Of a stretch of 64,000 nucleotides of DNA, positions 1-11,676 are shown piece by piece. The position numbers and the translations under genes are program-made. Location of the stretch: positions 2,420,501-2,484,500 of the forward strand of contig CAKJVC010000010.1 of NCBI GenBank assembly GCA_918026815.1. The letters run 5' to 3'. Origin of the DNA: Chalara sp. BL73 (lineage: Eukaryota; Ascomycota; Leotiomycetes; Helotiales). Each line of letters begins with the position of its first letter. The first letter of the stretch is position 1. The notes beneath the pieces were generated by a model. It saw nothing but the letters and a program-made list of their open reading frames with translations. It was not told the origin of the DNA and did no database searches.

Positions 1-92
1 TCAATTTTATCAGGGATTCCCGGTTTTTAAACCCGGTATCCCCTTATTTCAAACGACATCTGCTTAATTTTATAAATCAATTCCAGATTAAT

Positions 93-1375
93 GAATTCGT
101 AGTACCAGTTGTTGCCTCCTGTATATTGCTCGATGGCTTTCCTCCTGGAATACATGGTGAGTGCAAGCAATATGACTGATAAAGTCCTAACTTAACTTCA
201 GTAGGTTTTGATTCAGTTAAGATTTTCCAAACCACCTATCAGACCTCGTGGGGAAAAGCCATGGAAGCAATCTCACGGGCAACAAGAACGGCAATTTTCC
301 ATATAGAAGGGGTAATCGGCGAGTTGTTCCTGAAAAAGTTCTTGAACAGTGGCCAAGACATTAAACAATCACACAGGCATGCCATTTGTCATTTAAAGAT
401 ACTTGGAAGGATATTCACAGCAATTCTACCTGTTTAATGTGTCTTTGCGAAAGGCCAGAGTACGGTCTACCATGTGGACACTCCTTCTGTGGAATTGATA
501 TTCAATGTTTTGGTGCTGTCTTAGATAACGATCCTCACATGTTTACTGTCCAGTCCTGTTTTCTTTGGCCCCAAAACACCGAAAGGCCACAATTTGGATT
601 CTAAACTAAGACCAAAGGTGTAGAAGTACTTAGAATAGATGGTGGCGGTGTTCGTGGAGTTATCCCTCTGCAGGCTTTGTTGCTGTTGGAGTAAAAACTC
701 AAACCATACTTACCCGAATTCCTCGTTTAAGATCTTTTTGATGTCGCATTTGGGACCGGCTCCGGTAAGTCATCACCTTTAGATGCTATCCTGTACTAAA
801 TGCCTCAAACGGGCTTATTATTATGGTTATGTTCTTAAACGGTTTGCCAGCGACAGAATGTGTAAAGATGTTTGAAAACCTTTCTCACAAAGCATTTGAT
901 CGTGGATTTGTATCTTCAACTTTCATTTTCCCCCGTCTGAAGGAACTGCTCATATCCTACTTCGCGGATTCTCTGTAATCAGGTTATAACCTTGAAAAGG
1001 GTCTTCGCACCCAGTTTGGAGAGGACATGTCGTTGGTGGACCACTCTGCCGCAAAATCCAGCGGAGCTAAGGTTAGAACCATAGTAACTGGAGTTCCCAA
1101 TGCGCAACTGGTCTTTGCCAATTATAATGTGGCCGGTCCACGATTATTAGGGTCTGGTAAATATGCTCATACCGCATGAGACTTGGCTAATTTCTATTAA
1201 GGATACCGACATGTGCTTTCAGACGACAGTTCTAACCGAGTCCGCGTATGGGAAGCGTAAGCGCTTCAAATTCTCCGCTCATATGAAGAAATTGACAAAA
1301 TTTTTAGGGCTAAGTGTACTTCCGTCGTGCCATGGCATGATACGTAGCCGCCAATATGCTAAATCAGATACTAAC
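93..1375 (+). pseudogene. Degenerate patatin-like phospholipase with N-terminal RING-like finger
   Basis: Conceptual translation in shifting frames gives pieces of a fungal patatin-domain protein. A Cys-rich finger reading CLMCLCERPEYGLPCGHSFC lies at about 430-500. The patatin oxyanion-hole motif (IDGGGVRGVIPLQAL) lies at 635-680, and FDVAFGTGSG at about 730-760 replaces the usual GxSxG nucleophile elbow. Further conserved pieces follow near 1130-1300 (GYRHVLSDDSSNRVRVWEA). Several stops and frame changes interrupt every frame, and the nucleophile motif appears altered, so no active lipase can be made. The relic ends where an LTR-like repeat begins at 1391. In fungi, patatin domains occur alone or as effector domains of NLR-like proteins; here no NTPase domain follows. 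Family assignment is fairly secure, the exact boundaries are not. Confidence 0.72.
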
Positions 1376-1390
1376 ATATTTACAGGTACC

Positions 1391-1617
1391 TATAACAACT
1401 CACGGCGAACAGGGATATCGATTCGTAGATCTTAGGGAGGACTCAAAGGTGTGAACGACTATCAATTGTTATAACGAAGAGAGCAAGCTACAGATAGAAG
1501 GAAGGAAAGCAGCGCTTTATATACAGGAGACTGACTAGGGGCTAGTGTAAACGAAGTGGTGTGGTGTCAGGGCCTGAGCCCCGAGGCTCTAAGCGAGATA
1601 GGGCCAGGGCTGTGACA
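1391..1617 (-). repeat. LTR family A, copy 1 (solo LTR-like)
   Basis: A 227-bp segment closely similar to 11677-11927 and to the partial copy at 26305-26462. Read on the minus strand it starts TGTCAC and ends in GTTATA (GTTACA in the other copies), so it has TG...CA-type ends expected of an LTR. Shared blocks include the stretches around 1401-1435, 1450-1500 and 1590-1617. No matching 5-bp flanks were found (gtacc / agtgc), so this copy may be truncated or recombined. Confidence 0.7.
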
Positions 1618-1829
1618 AGTGCCCGAGAACCACCTCATTTGCATGCCAAAGGCAGAGTAGTGAGTGGGTAGAGGGAAAATTAATTGCTACAACATTAATG
1701 CGCGCAAGGCAGTGGTCAGTTAAAACAGATGGGAGCCTAGATTTGCAAGTCTTATACATCGAACTTAAGTGTTCAAGTGCCTAGGAATAAACTTATTTAG
1801 CCTCACTGTTGGGATGCATTGTACATAGT

Positions 1830-1856
1830 TTCACGCGATCCACCGGATCGCGTGAA
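1830..1856. repeat. Perfect 12-bp-arm palindrome
   Basis: TTCACGCGATCC, a 3-nt loop and GGATCGCGTGAA form a perfect inverted repeat with 12-bp arms. It lies just left of the LTR family C copy. It could be a hairpin within a decayed element; no function is evident. Confidence 0.6.
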
Positions 1857-1889
1857 TTGTGGGTCTTCTATCACCAATATTTACCTGGC

Positions 1890-2246
1890 AATAGGCCATA
1901 GCTTAGAAAAACAATCAAGGAACCATAATCACACAAGCAAGAGCGTAGTTACAACTACTACGCCTTTTTGTTGAACAGGCTAGGTCTAAGGATCATACCT
2001 AGCCTATTGGGGAAGTTGTAGATATGCTTGTGCAAGAAGCATACGTAATTTTGCCTTCGATGATGAATCTACTGATGTATGTGATACTCACGTGTGAGTA
2101 TCACACCTCTATAAGTAGAGAGATTCTCTCCCGTAGTTTAGGCTCTACAACCTTCAGCAATTGACTCGTTTACCCTATACTCTCTGAAGGCTCCATGACT
2201 TTCTTCTTCTAAAGCAATACTTTTGCTACGTGATAGGTATCCGACA
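1890..2246 (-). repeat. LTR family C, copy 1
   Basis: Read on the minus strand this begins TGTCGGATACCTATCACG at 2246 and contains TACGCTCTTGCTTGTGTG and GATTATGGTTCCTTG near 1915-1955. The same two blocks occur, much closer together, at 15453-15545 on the plus strand. The longer copy here carries a perfect palindrome at 2080-2105. TG-start and family spacing suggest a copia-type LTR; the left boundary is approximate. Confidence 0.5.
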
Positions 2247-2528
2247 CTCACCACTTAGGAATGCAAATGCAATACAGAAGGACCTCTGACAGGCATCAAC
2301 TCCAATTATGTCAAGGAGTGGCATTCCATGCTTGTTTGTCTTATAAGTACAACCCAATAACAATATGTCTGGATAAGCTTCAAGATATAATAAAGAGTCT
2401 GGATGAGCGAATAAGAGAGTCGTAACTCGTCCGTCTTGAGCTAACTGAATGTGAAGTTGGATGCTTGCTTGGCATGATTATGTAAAGAGAACTTCTTGTC
2501 GAGACGGTGTTTCAAAGTCCAAGCGCTC

Positions 2529-2722
2529 TGTTGGTATCACGGGCTTACCTTCCACGGGGCAAAAGGCGCAGCTCTACTTTGTAGGCCACGCTCTTGCTCT
2601 TGATGGATATGGTAATGATCGTTGTTGTATTAGGTTCTACTCTAGATTCTACAAAATGGGGGTTGTGCGGACCACGTGACCCGGTGGGTCGTATGTGCAT
2701 CCGTAAACCCCTACTTCCTACA
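2529..2722 (-). repeat. Solo LTR, family B copy 1, with 5-bp target duplication
   Basis: A 194-bp element with TG...CA ends (minus-strand reading TGTAGGAAGTAGGGG ... ACCAACA). It is flanked by the direct repeat cgctc at 2524-2528 and 2723-2727, a clear 5-bp target-site duplication. It is nearly identical to copies at 14041, 15236 and 29447. No internal retrotransposon sequence is attached, so it is a solo LTR left by LTR-LTR recombination. Confidence 0.88.
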
Positions 2723-2727
2723 CGCTC

Positions 2728-3082
2728 TTATCAAGTGATTCTTCCAGTGTGTCTCTACGTCCACGGGACCCACGAATCTATTGGTCGCCCTGGTCTTTGC
2801 TTACCTGGTGTCAGCTAGCGATCTGGAAGAGCGTGACTCATTTGAGCGAAGTCTCGTCCAGGCGATTAACGAGACATATGACTCACTATAATAGAAGATT
2901 CTGGTGCTAAAGGGCCCCTGCCGTAGACTAATGCCTCTTCACATCTTCCCAAAAAAATATTCGGCAGCTTACTTCAGTTGAGTAATAAAGAGGCCCCTGG
3001 CTAGCAGAAGGTGCTAGAACAATTGATTACTGCAAGGCGCTACATATTCAAAACTCCTTCCACACCCTTATATACAAAGTCT
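2728..3082. other. Gene-free interval downstream of the NLR gene
   Basis: Nothing recognisable beyond the probable 3' untranslated region of the minus-strand WD40 reading frame that ends at 3083. Confidence 0.4.
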
Positions 3083-6000
3083 TTACTCTTGCAATTGTGT
3101 AGTTCTGAGAGGGGGAATCTTGGGATGAAATCTGAAGAAGAGAAGACGGCCTGAGCTACATCCAATCGCAATAGTCTCTCTTCTGACCGCCGAAACCACG
3201 GGTCGATACTCCGAAGGGAGCCAAAGAACTTTCTTACCATTCCAAGTAATCCAAGATTTGCTGGCATGCAGACAATATGCTGGCCGGTTCGGGGTTTGAC
3301 TAGAAACAGAAGAAGATTGATTTAGAGCGATACAGCCCAATTCTGCAATTGTTATGAGATTGTATTCGTTGGGATTGAATGATAGTACTTCAAAAGAAGT
3401 GCCCACCTCGAGCGTCTGCTGCAACACGCCTGTCTCGACATCCCAGATCTGTACTGTCCCATCACTCGAAGCAGATGCTAACCGCTGACCGTCAGGAGAG
3501 AAATTAATGGACTTGACCCTGCTTGCTATGGAGTTGGCCGAGCCTGTGTGGCCGTCGAGCGTCTGCTGCAATGCGCCAGTCTCGACATCCCAGATCCGTA
3601 CTGTCGTATACGAAACAGATGCGAGCCGCTGACCGTCAAGAGAGAATGCGATGGAGTTGACCGAGCCTGTGTGGCCGTCAAGCGTCTGCTGCAATGCGCC
3701 AGTCTCGCCATCCCAAATCTGTACTGTCCCATCACTGGAAACAGATGCAAGCCGCTGACCGTCAAGAGAGAAAGTAATGGACTTGACCGAGTTTGTGTGG
3801 CTTTCGAGCGTTTGCTGCAGCGCGCGTGTCTCGGCATTCCAGATCCGTACTGTTTTGTCATGTGAAGTAGATGCTAGCCGTTGACCGTCAGGAGAGAAAG
3901 TAATAAAGTTGACTCTGCTTGTGTGGCCGTCGAGTGTCTGCCGCAACGCGCCAGTCTCGGCATCCCAGATCCGTATTGTTTTATACGAAACAGATGCGAG
4001 CCGCTGACCATCAGGAGAGAAAGCGATAGACTTGACCGAGCTTGTGTTGGCCTTGAGTGTCTGCCGCAACCAGCCAGTCTCAGTATCCCAGATCTGTACT
4101 GTCCCATCACTCGAAGCAGATGCTAACCGTTGACCGTCAAGAGAGAAAGCGATGGAGTTGACCGAGCCTGTATGGCCGTCGAGCGTCTGCTGCAATGCGC
4201 CAGTCTCGACACCCCAGATCCGTACTGTTGTATACGAAACAGATGCGAGCCGCTGACCGTCAAGAGAGAAAGTGATGGAGTTGACCGACCCTGTGTGGCC
4301 ATCAAGCGTCTGCTGCAATGCGCCAGTCTCGACATCCCAGATCCGTACTGTTTTATACAAAAAAGATGCGAGCCGCTGACTATCAGGAGAGAAAGCGATA
4401 GATTTACCCGGGCTTGTATTGGCTTTGAGCGTTTGATGCAACGCGCCGGTTTCAGCATTCCAGATCCGTACTGTCTTATTACTTAAAGTAGATGCTAGCC
4501 GTTGGCCGTCAAAAGAAAAAGTAATAGAGTTAACCCGGCTTATATTGCTGTCGAGCGTGTGCCGCAGCGCGCCAGTCTCGGCAGCCCAGATCCGTATTGT
4601 CGTACTTGAAACAGATGCGAGCCGTTGACCCTCAGGAGAAACAGCGATGGACTTGCCCGGGCTTGTGTTGGCCTTAAGCGTCTGCCGCAATGCGCCAGTC
4701 TCGGCATCCCAGATCCGTACTGTCCCATCATCACTCGAAGCAGATGCTAGCCGTTGACCGTCAGGAAAGAAAGTGATGGAGTTGACCGAGCCTGTGTGGC
4801 CCTCAAGCGTTTGCAAGCATGGGTTCCAATCCTCTTCGACGAGCGGGCTCGTACGAATCCATGATGGCTGCTGATGTTGGAAGAGTGTTCTAATCTTGCT
4901 CATAGAGGGACTAAACACGAGAGCCGACACATAGGCCTGAAGGGGCGCGTTTTCGATAATGCCTCTATTGTAGAGAACAAATCGATTCGCATCTCGTACT
5001 ATGGAGAGAGAATCCATGGCATTATTTGTATTTTGCTTGAAGAATCTTAGCTTAAAGAACTTATACTAGAGGCACCAGAGTGAATTCTTACAAGTAGATT
5101 TTCTAGCTTTCTAATCGTAGCCACTGCACTTGATATGCTTCTCATTAGGCTGAGAGCCTCCAACCAGTGAAGAAAGTGCTTCTGGAGAAATACGTGAACC
5201 TCCCCACCATCACAGAGGCCAACTTCATCGTAACCGCTTTTAATCTCGTAAAGATGGTCAATCCAGTAGACGCAGGCGTATCGAATTGGGGTGAGGGGAT
5301 CTCGATCGGGGGGCTTGACTTCCTTAATCGAAAGACCTGGATCCCGCAGGTTGTAGATATCCTTTCGTAGTGTCGTTGACATGGCTTGAAGCGACCGCGA
5401 TGCTATCATGCGATGCCCTTTTACATGCCCACCAGGAAAGAATTCAGCAACGCCGTTGAGGTAGTCTTTGGCCGACTGGTGTACAAAATGGATCGTCATA
5501 TTCCGGAGGATCAAGTACGAGCCGCAGAGGCTCACGAGTTCGCAAATATCTTCGATCGACCGCTCATGGAGTTCTGCCATTGGAACAATCTCATCAAGTG
5601 TGAGCGAGTTGTAAGCGATAGTGACGACGCGAAGAATCCTTTTGCAGACGTTGCTAATGACGCTGCCTTGATTTTCAATCAGTTGCATCATTCTTTCATA
5701 GAGGGGTGGCAATCCGGGTGGGAATCTGTCAAGTTCTGTCATGATTTCCGACTTTGGAACACCTCTCAGGTGTTTGCACACCAAGGCAGCCCAAAGAAAC
5801 GTTGATTCAGCCTTCTCCTCCAGCGTCATCTGGACCTTGATTCTAAGTTCTTCGCTGTATACACCATACGCTAAAGCATCCACTTTCTGCTTGATAAATC
5901 GTGCCACCGCCTGGGATATATGCCCGTCCTTCAGTTCTAGAATAAGCTTCTTCTGATGGTGTTTTGGTATCAAGGTCCGGTCAAGTTTCATGGTGCGGCG

Positions 6001-8078
6001 ACCTGACACGAGCCACTTTGCCTTGGACTGAGGGTCAGCTGCGTTGTGGGCAATCCATTCTACAAGCCTGTCCATATCTTTGTCGCACTCATCCAGCGCA
6101 TCAACCAGAAGATAGACCGTCTCGAAGTTGGCATTCATCAGTATGTCTGAGAGCATCCTTTTCAAGATATCAAATAAGTATGAATTTGACTCTTCAAACA
6201 TAGCCTTGCGTTTGTCCTTGGTTGCAAGATAATATACTTTCGGGATATAACAGCCCAAGGCAGGGTTCTCGCTCAACAGCTTCCAGATAAGACCTCGAAG
6301 CACCGATACGCCATTATTGAGACGTTGCTCCGCATTCTTACAAAAGAAGAATGACAAGGACTCGTGAGCTCTCAATCGGCCTCTCAGCTCCTTGACGAGG
6401 CCGATCATCAGCATTGTCTTTCCCTTGCCGGGGTCGCCTTTTATCCAGAGGAGTCGGGTGTCCTTGTTGCCTTGCCAATCTCTTAGTTGTACATCGTGAA
6501 GAATCCAGGCGAAACAGTCTTCCAGAAAGTCGTCCTTGTTGTTTTCGATGTCGGTGTCTGGGTCGCCTTCACCAAGGTCTCCCAAGAACTCTCTCCACAG
6601 ATCTAGAATAAACGCATCAGATCAGCTACTGCAGTCCCGTATGCCAAGTTACGTCTGGTGGGATAGAGAGGTTAAGGACCTCAACACGCTTACATACACA
6701 CGGGGTCATTATGGGATGTAGCACACATGTTTACTGTCCTATTCGTTAATAATCAGGGCCGACCATCTCCCGCAAGGATTTAGCCATTACCAAAACTCAG
6801 GTTCCCCCCGACTGAGAGGTTCCCACCTGTCTGTTGAATTCCCTGTCCGCGAGAGATGGACTGAGTGGCTCGCTGATTACTACTGCTAGATACCTCAGCA
6901 TCCTCTTCATAGCTACAGTGCTTCTTGCGTCTATGATCCGTAGTTGAGGCAGGATATTCTTCGTCGAGTCTCCGCTTTTTAGCCATGTTGTCCGTGGCGA
7001 TCGCCCGGGGTGCCGCTAACGTAATAAGTTAGCCTTAGATCTGTACGTAATAGATGAGGAATATACGATATGCCCGGAGCCTTCAAAATTAGCGCGTTTA
7101 TCACGCATACTAACCATTCTGTAGAGCCCCCGGAATACTCGGTATACTTTTCGGAGGAATCTCTCCCAAAACTGCCTTGGCATAGGCAGCAGCCATGGCC
7201 GCAGCATACGGTTGCCATTCCTTATTCTTATGTTCATCCCCATAGTCGCAGACCCCTCGAATGACGCCAACCGGAATGCGATTCATGGTGCCAGCGGCCT
7301 CCATCTCGAGGCCGATGATGTTGTACTTGTCTCTCAGCTCATTCCGTTTTCGAGCATTTTTTATCAGCTTATCCCCGGAACCTATAGGACCATACCACAC
7401 TCGAGTGCGCTCGCCATCTAGTCGTCTTTCTCGTTCCACAAGACGCTCGTTCCCGTTATCATCAACTTGATAGAGCACGTCTCGCTCTTGGCCTGGGTCT
7501 GCAAACCTGCCATTGGAATGCTTTTTGTGTTTAATGCTCTCGTAATACGGTAAGATCACCTCCGCATCATTCGGCGCCGAGAGCTTAATGCTACCGATTG
7601 CCGACCTGACGACGGTTTCCGTGGTGGCCAAGACATGCCCGAAGCGTAAGAGTTGAAACCCGTCCAGACCCGTCTCTTTGCCTAAGTCGTACGCTATGAG
7701 TCCGGCGCTCTCGCCACTAGCAAGACCAACGAGGACATCGCCAAGACGGATATCAAGCGGGGGACATCGCGAGAAGTCGGGGAGGCCAGCCGCAACACCT
7801 ACCAACAATCCAAACCATAGGTTAGGGAAGAACCTCTTTACCTGGCTGGCGAGGGCAGCAGCGGAGCCCGTACCGTATTCTTGACCTGCCGGAAGGGTTG
7901 CAATGATAACATTATGTCCACATATATCACCAGCTTGGAACACATAGTCGTCACCGCGGCCTATCGGAAATCTGCCCTGGTGTCTGTTATCCAGCATATG
8001 CAAGGCAGCTTGTGCCTCGATCTCGAGGGGGGCGAACCATGCCACAGTATAGAGCTCAGGATCTAATTCCGACATCAC
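3083..8078 (-). CDS. PNP-NACHT-WD40 NLR-like receptor gene
   Basis: A fungal NOD-like receptor architecture. Exon 1 (8078-7115) encodes a nucleoside-phosphorylase/MTA-SAH-type domain (YTVAWFAPLEIEAQAAL, GVAAGLP, GLEMEAAGTMNRIPVGVIRG). Exon 2 (7015-6791) encodes the basic/Ser-rich linker with GIQQTGGNLSVGGNLSFG that commonly joins PNP and NACHT parts. Exon 3 starts at 6602 and encodes a NACHT NTPase with Walker A GDPGKGKT and Walker B VYLLVDALDECD. Introns 7016-7114 and 6603-6790 have GT-AG ends and keep phase. The last part (5017-3083) carries about 11 WD40 units, probably a beta-propeller sensor. In this family NTP-driven oligomerisation on ligand sensing drives heterokaryon incompatibility or defence-like death; the ligand here is unknown. 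Between NACHT and WD40 (about 5049) the NACHT frame meets TAA and the WD40 frame is shifted, so either a short intron or a nonsense plus frameshift lesion separates them. Confidence 0.82.
3415..4810 (-). repeat. Homogenised WD40 repeat array within the NLR gene
   Basis: About eleven units of roughly 120-126 bp, each encoding the core ...SI.FS.DGQRLAS.S...VRIWD.ETGALQQTL. They are far more alike than ordinary WD40 repeats, with variation concentrated in the few residues after the GH/NS position and in the surface strand. Several units lack one residue (TTVRIW in place of DGTVRIW). Near 3510-3540 the last unit looks like a junction of two units (NSIA followed by SRVKSINFS). This pattern is expected from unequal exchange in the rapidly evolving sensor arrays of fungal NWD genes. 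Confidence 0.85.
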
Positions 8079-8620
8079 TTGGTACGATCCAAAATTGCAT
8101 ATAAAGGCGGAGAATCCTAGGCTTTGCCTACCATAAGCGACGAAGGAGGAAGGGGAGCGGCTACTGGTTGCCTAAAATTCAAGGCTTCCCGTCATCGCTC
8201 ATTAACAACCCCTCATCCAAGCCTGGGGTCCGCGAAGGCCATCCCAGTCTTTTTATGGGGCAAGTTGCGGGGAGCCCAGCCAGCCTTTCCCCCAAACCCT
8301 GCGTGCTTAGTGAACTTGGCGCTACCCTAGATAAGAGACAGATTCAGCTGAGTCATATCAACGCCAGCCTAGTTCCTGCATCCACCAACTCCACAACTAA
8401 GTCTAGTGATTCAAATATCAGAGAAACCCTTCCCTCTTGAATCTGGCGTACTCGCTCTTAGGCATATTCAATGTTTATATGCCACTGATATATGGCGAAG
8501 GGAGAGAGCATGCGTTCACCCGACTCCGAGATGAGATTGAGAAACCTTCAAAAGGTAAGCGTATTACTTCGGCTTAACATCTGGTACAACAACTAGAGTG
8601 AGCTTTAACCGATAACACAG
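8079..8620. promoter_or_regulatory. Divergent intergenic region between two NLR loci
   Basis: Separates the minus-strand PNP-NACHT-WD40 gene from the plus-strand dead NACHT-WD40 gene. It probably holds the promoter of the former. No distinctive motif was recognised. Confidence 0.35.
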
Positions 8621-11327
8621 AACTTGGCCGTCTGCCGTACGCTACTAAAGCGCCATTCAATTCGTATGCGAAGCAGTACTCGCCTTGTTGTCTCCCTAAT
8701 CCCGCGTCGAGCTTCTTCAGGATATATACAATTGGGCTGACGGACAAGATGAGCGGCGTATTTTCTGGCTAAATGGTTTAGCTGGCACAGGAAAATCAAC
8801 GATTGCGCGCACTGTCGCTCACAAATACTTCGATCAAAAGCGTCTTGTGGCGAGCTTTTTTTTTCAAGAGGTGGTGGAGATGTTGGCCATGCTGACAAGT
8901 TCTTTACGAGTTTTGCTGTGCAGCTTGCGCGTAACGTATTACAAACCCAACCGTTCATTTCCGATGCTATTATAAAGCAGAAAGATATCGCAAACCAGTC
9001 TCTCCGCAACCAATGGCGCCAGCTTATCCTCCGTCCGTTGTCAAGGCTAAGCAGCAGCTTATCCCCGTCCTCGTATATACTTGTTGTTGACGCCCTTAAT
9101 GAGTGCGATAGCGAGGACGATGTTCGAATGATCATACAACTTCTAACGGAAGCTCAAACGTTAAAAACAGTCCGGCTTCGGGTCTTTCTAACGAGCAGAC
9201 CTGAAATTCCAATCCGATATAGCTTCTCCTCTATATCAGAGCCTGAATATAAGAGCTTCGTGCTTCATAATATATCGCCAGACGTTGTAAATCACGATAT
9301 TTCCATTTTTTTAGAGTATAATCTGGAAGCTATTAGGCAGGAACACTCTTTAGAGAGGTTGATTGGCCAGGAGAACAGATCATTAGACGTCTGGTCCAGA
9401 ATGCAAGTGGGCTATTCATATGGGCCGCAACTGCCTGTCGGTTCATTCGTGAAGGTAAAAAGAAGCAGGCCATCAAAGACCGATTGTACAGTATTCTTCA
9501 GGGTAGTGGCGCTGTTACTGAGCCAGAGAAGTGTCTTAACGAGATCTACATTACCGTCCTGAGACAATCTATTCCTCCCAAATTCTCAGACCAAGAAATC
9601 AAAGAATTCTACAGCAAGCTGAAATACATGGAAGTATAGTGGTTTTGCTCTCCCCTCTCTCTATACACGATTTGGGCATGCTACTCTATATCTCGAAAGA
9701 CGACATTGATGAGACCCTAGAAGATCTTCATGCTGTCCTAGATATCCCAAAGGACCATACCCGCCCACTCCATCTACATCATCCTTCGTTCCGCGACTTT
9801 CTACTCAACAAAGACATGTGTAGTGATCTGAATTTCTGGGTCGATGTGAAACAAGCACATCAAATGTTAGCCAATAACTGTATTTGGCTTATGCCGAAAT
9901 TGCTTAAGCAAGATATTTGCAGACGAGAAGCTGCTGGCACTACTGTGGCTAATGTAAAAAGTAATCAAATAGAGCAACATTTTCTTCCAGAAGCCAGGTA
10001 CGCTTGTCTTTACTGGATTCAGCATCTCGAGAGGAGTAAGGTTTAGGCCCACGACAATGGCCATGTCCACCAATTCCTTCAGGCACATTTCCTTCACTGG
10101 CTTGAGGCTTTTAGCTGGATTAAGAAGGTTTCTGAAGGGATTCTTGCGATATTATTCTTAAAGGCACTAATCCCAGTAAGGCTCTTTTACTATACTAAAG
10201 ATTTACGATTAATCTGTACCAAGGCCAATGAAAGTCCTATTCTATATGCGTTTATCCATGATGCGAAACGATTCGCCTTGTATAATCGGGCTGTCATGGA
10301 ACGGACGCCCTTACAACTATACTATTTGGCCCTTGTTTTTGCACCTGGGAAGAGCATCATTTTAAGACAATTTGAGGAATGTATTCCACCTTGGATCTAG
10401 AGGAAGCCGAAACTCCAGCCAAACTGGAGCTCTACCCTACAAACACTTGGAGGCCATTCAGATATGATCAACTCAGTCGCTTTCTCACCAGATGGCAAGC
10501 TTGTTGTGTCAGGATCGGACGATGGTACAATCCGACTCTGGGACGTAGTAACAGGCGCAGCGCTACAGACCTTCGAACATCATTCACGGCCAGTCGGGTC
10601 AGTCGCATTCTCACCAGACGGCAAGCTTATTGTATCAGGGGCGTACGGTGGGACAATCCGACTCTAGGACGTAGCAACAGGCGCAGCGCTACAAACGTTC
10701 GAAGACTATCCACATTCGGTCAATTCAATCGCTTTTTCACAGAATAGCAAGCTCGTTGTGTGGGGGTCAACTAAGATAGTCCGACTCTGGGAGGTAGTAA
10801 CAGGCGCGGTCCTACGGACGCTTAACGGCCATTCGTGGATAGTGTACTCAGTCGCTTTTTCACCAGACGGTAGGCTTATTGTGTCAGGGTCGTTCGGTAC
10901 GACAGTCCGACTCTGGGACGTAGTGACGGGCGCGGCGCTACAGACGCTCGAGGGCCATTTAGACGAGGTTCAGTTAGTTGCCTTTTCACCGAATGGCAAG
11001 CTTATCATATCAGGGTCGAACGACGGGACAGTCCGGCCCTGGGACGCGGTGACCGGCGCGACACTACAGACGCTTGAAGGCCATTGGGATTTGGTCAGGT
11101 CACTTGGTTTCTCATCAGACGACAAGCTACTGCATACTCTGTTTTTGTCAAATGATTGGGTGGCAGAAGGTGGCAGAAATATCCTCTAGGTTCCTCCCGA
11201 GTATCGACCAAGTTGTGTAACTGTTTGGAGTGGAACTATCGCCTTCGACCACTCAAAGGGAGACATTTCTTCTCTTGAATTCATACAAGGTTCAGAGTAT
11301 ATAGTACGAAGCGCTACCGAACAGTAA
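8621..11327 (+). pseudogene. Degenerate NACHT-WD40 NLR-like gene
   Basis: Reads as a second NLR lineage in several frames. A segment GRLPYATKAPFNSYA precedes the NACHT domain with Walker [10 protein letters not shown] (about 8775-8800). A frame change follows in a run of T near 8858-8866. The next frame gives VVDALNECDSEDDVRMII (Walker B) and LTSRPE. It shifts again near 9400, and the C-terminal helical part (HHPSFRDFLL, EARYACLYWIQHL) is at 9750-10050. The linker (DAKRFALYNRAVMERTPLQLY, ALVFAPGKS) leads into about six WD40 units (10460-11110) reading [34 protein letters not shown]. Stops occur at about 9638, 10045, 10398 and 10665. At least four lesions make a functional product impossible. 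WD40 units are of the GKL-VSGS type, unlike the GQRLAS type next door, so it is not a recent duplicate of the 3083-8078 gene. Confidence 0.8.
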
Positions 11328-11676
11328 TAATTATACTAAAGTAGTTTTTATTTAAATATATCCTGTATAATGGAGTGGTGTCAACAAATTATTCTATCAC
11401 TTAGTCAACGTATATCTGTCTAAATAGTAGAGTGTTAGGATATCGGCACCCAACCTTCTGATCAATAGCTCGATACACGAAAATATTAAGTCTAAGACTT
11501 CCGTGCCATAATTTCTGGCATTTCCATATTCGGGCAGGTTGTTCACGCTGGATCAGCGTCTCTGGCAGCTCCTGCACTAATTCCCTTTTCCGCATCTCCA
11601 CAACTTGCACCATTAGTTCCCCGCCTCCGTCTATCGTCTTCTAATATGATACGATATGTCAGAGTACAGCAGTTGA
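11328..11676. other. Gene-free interval between NLR relic and LTR
   Basis: No supported gene. A 70-codon open stretch on the minus strand (11401-11613) has no recognisable domain. Confidence 0.35.

Noticed and set aside
3526..4734. Open frames on both strands across the WD40 array
   Set aside because: They are periodic shadows of the repeated WD40 coding sequence, with the same 120-bp rhythm.
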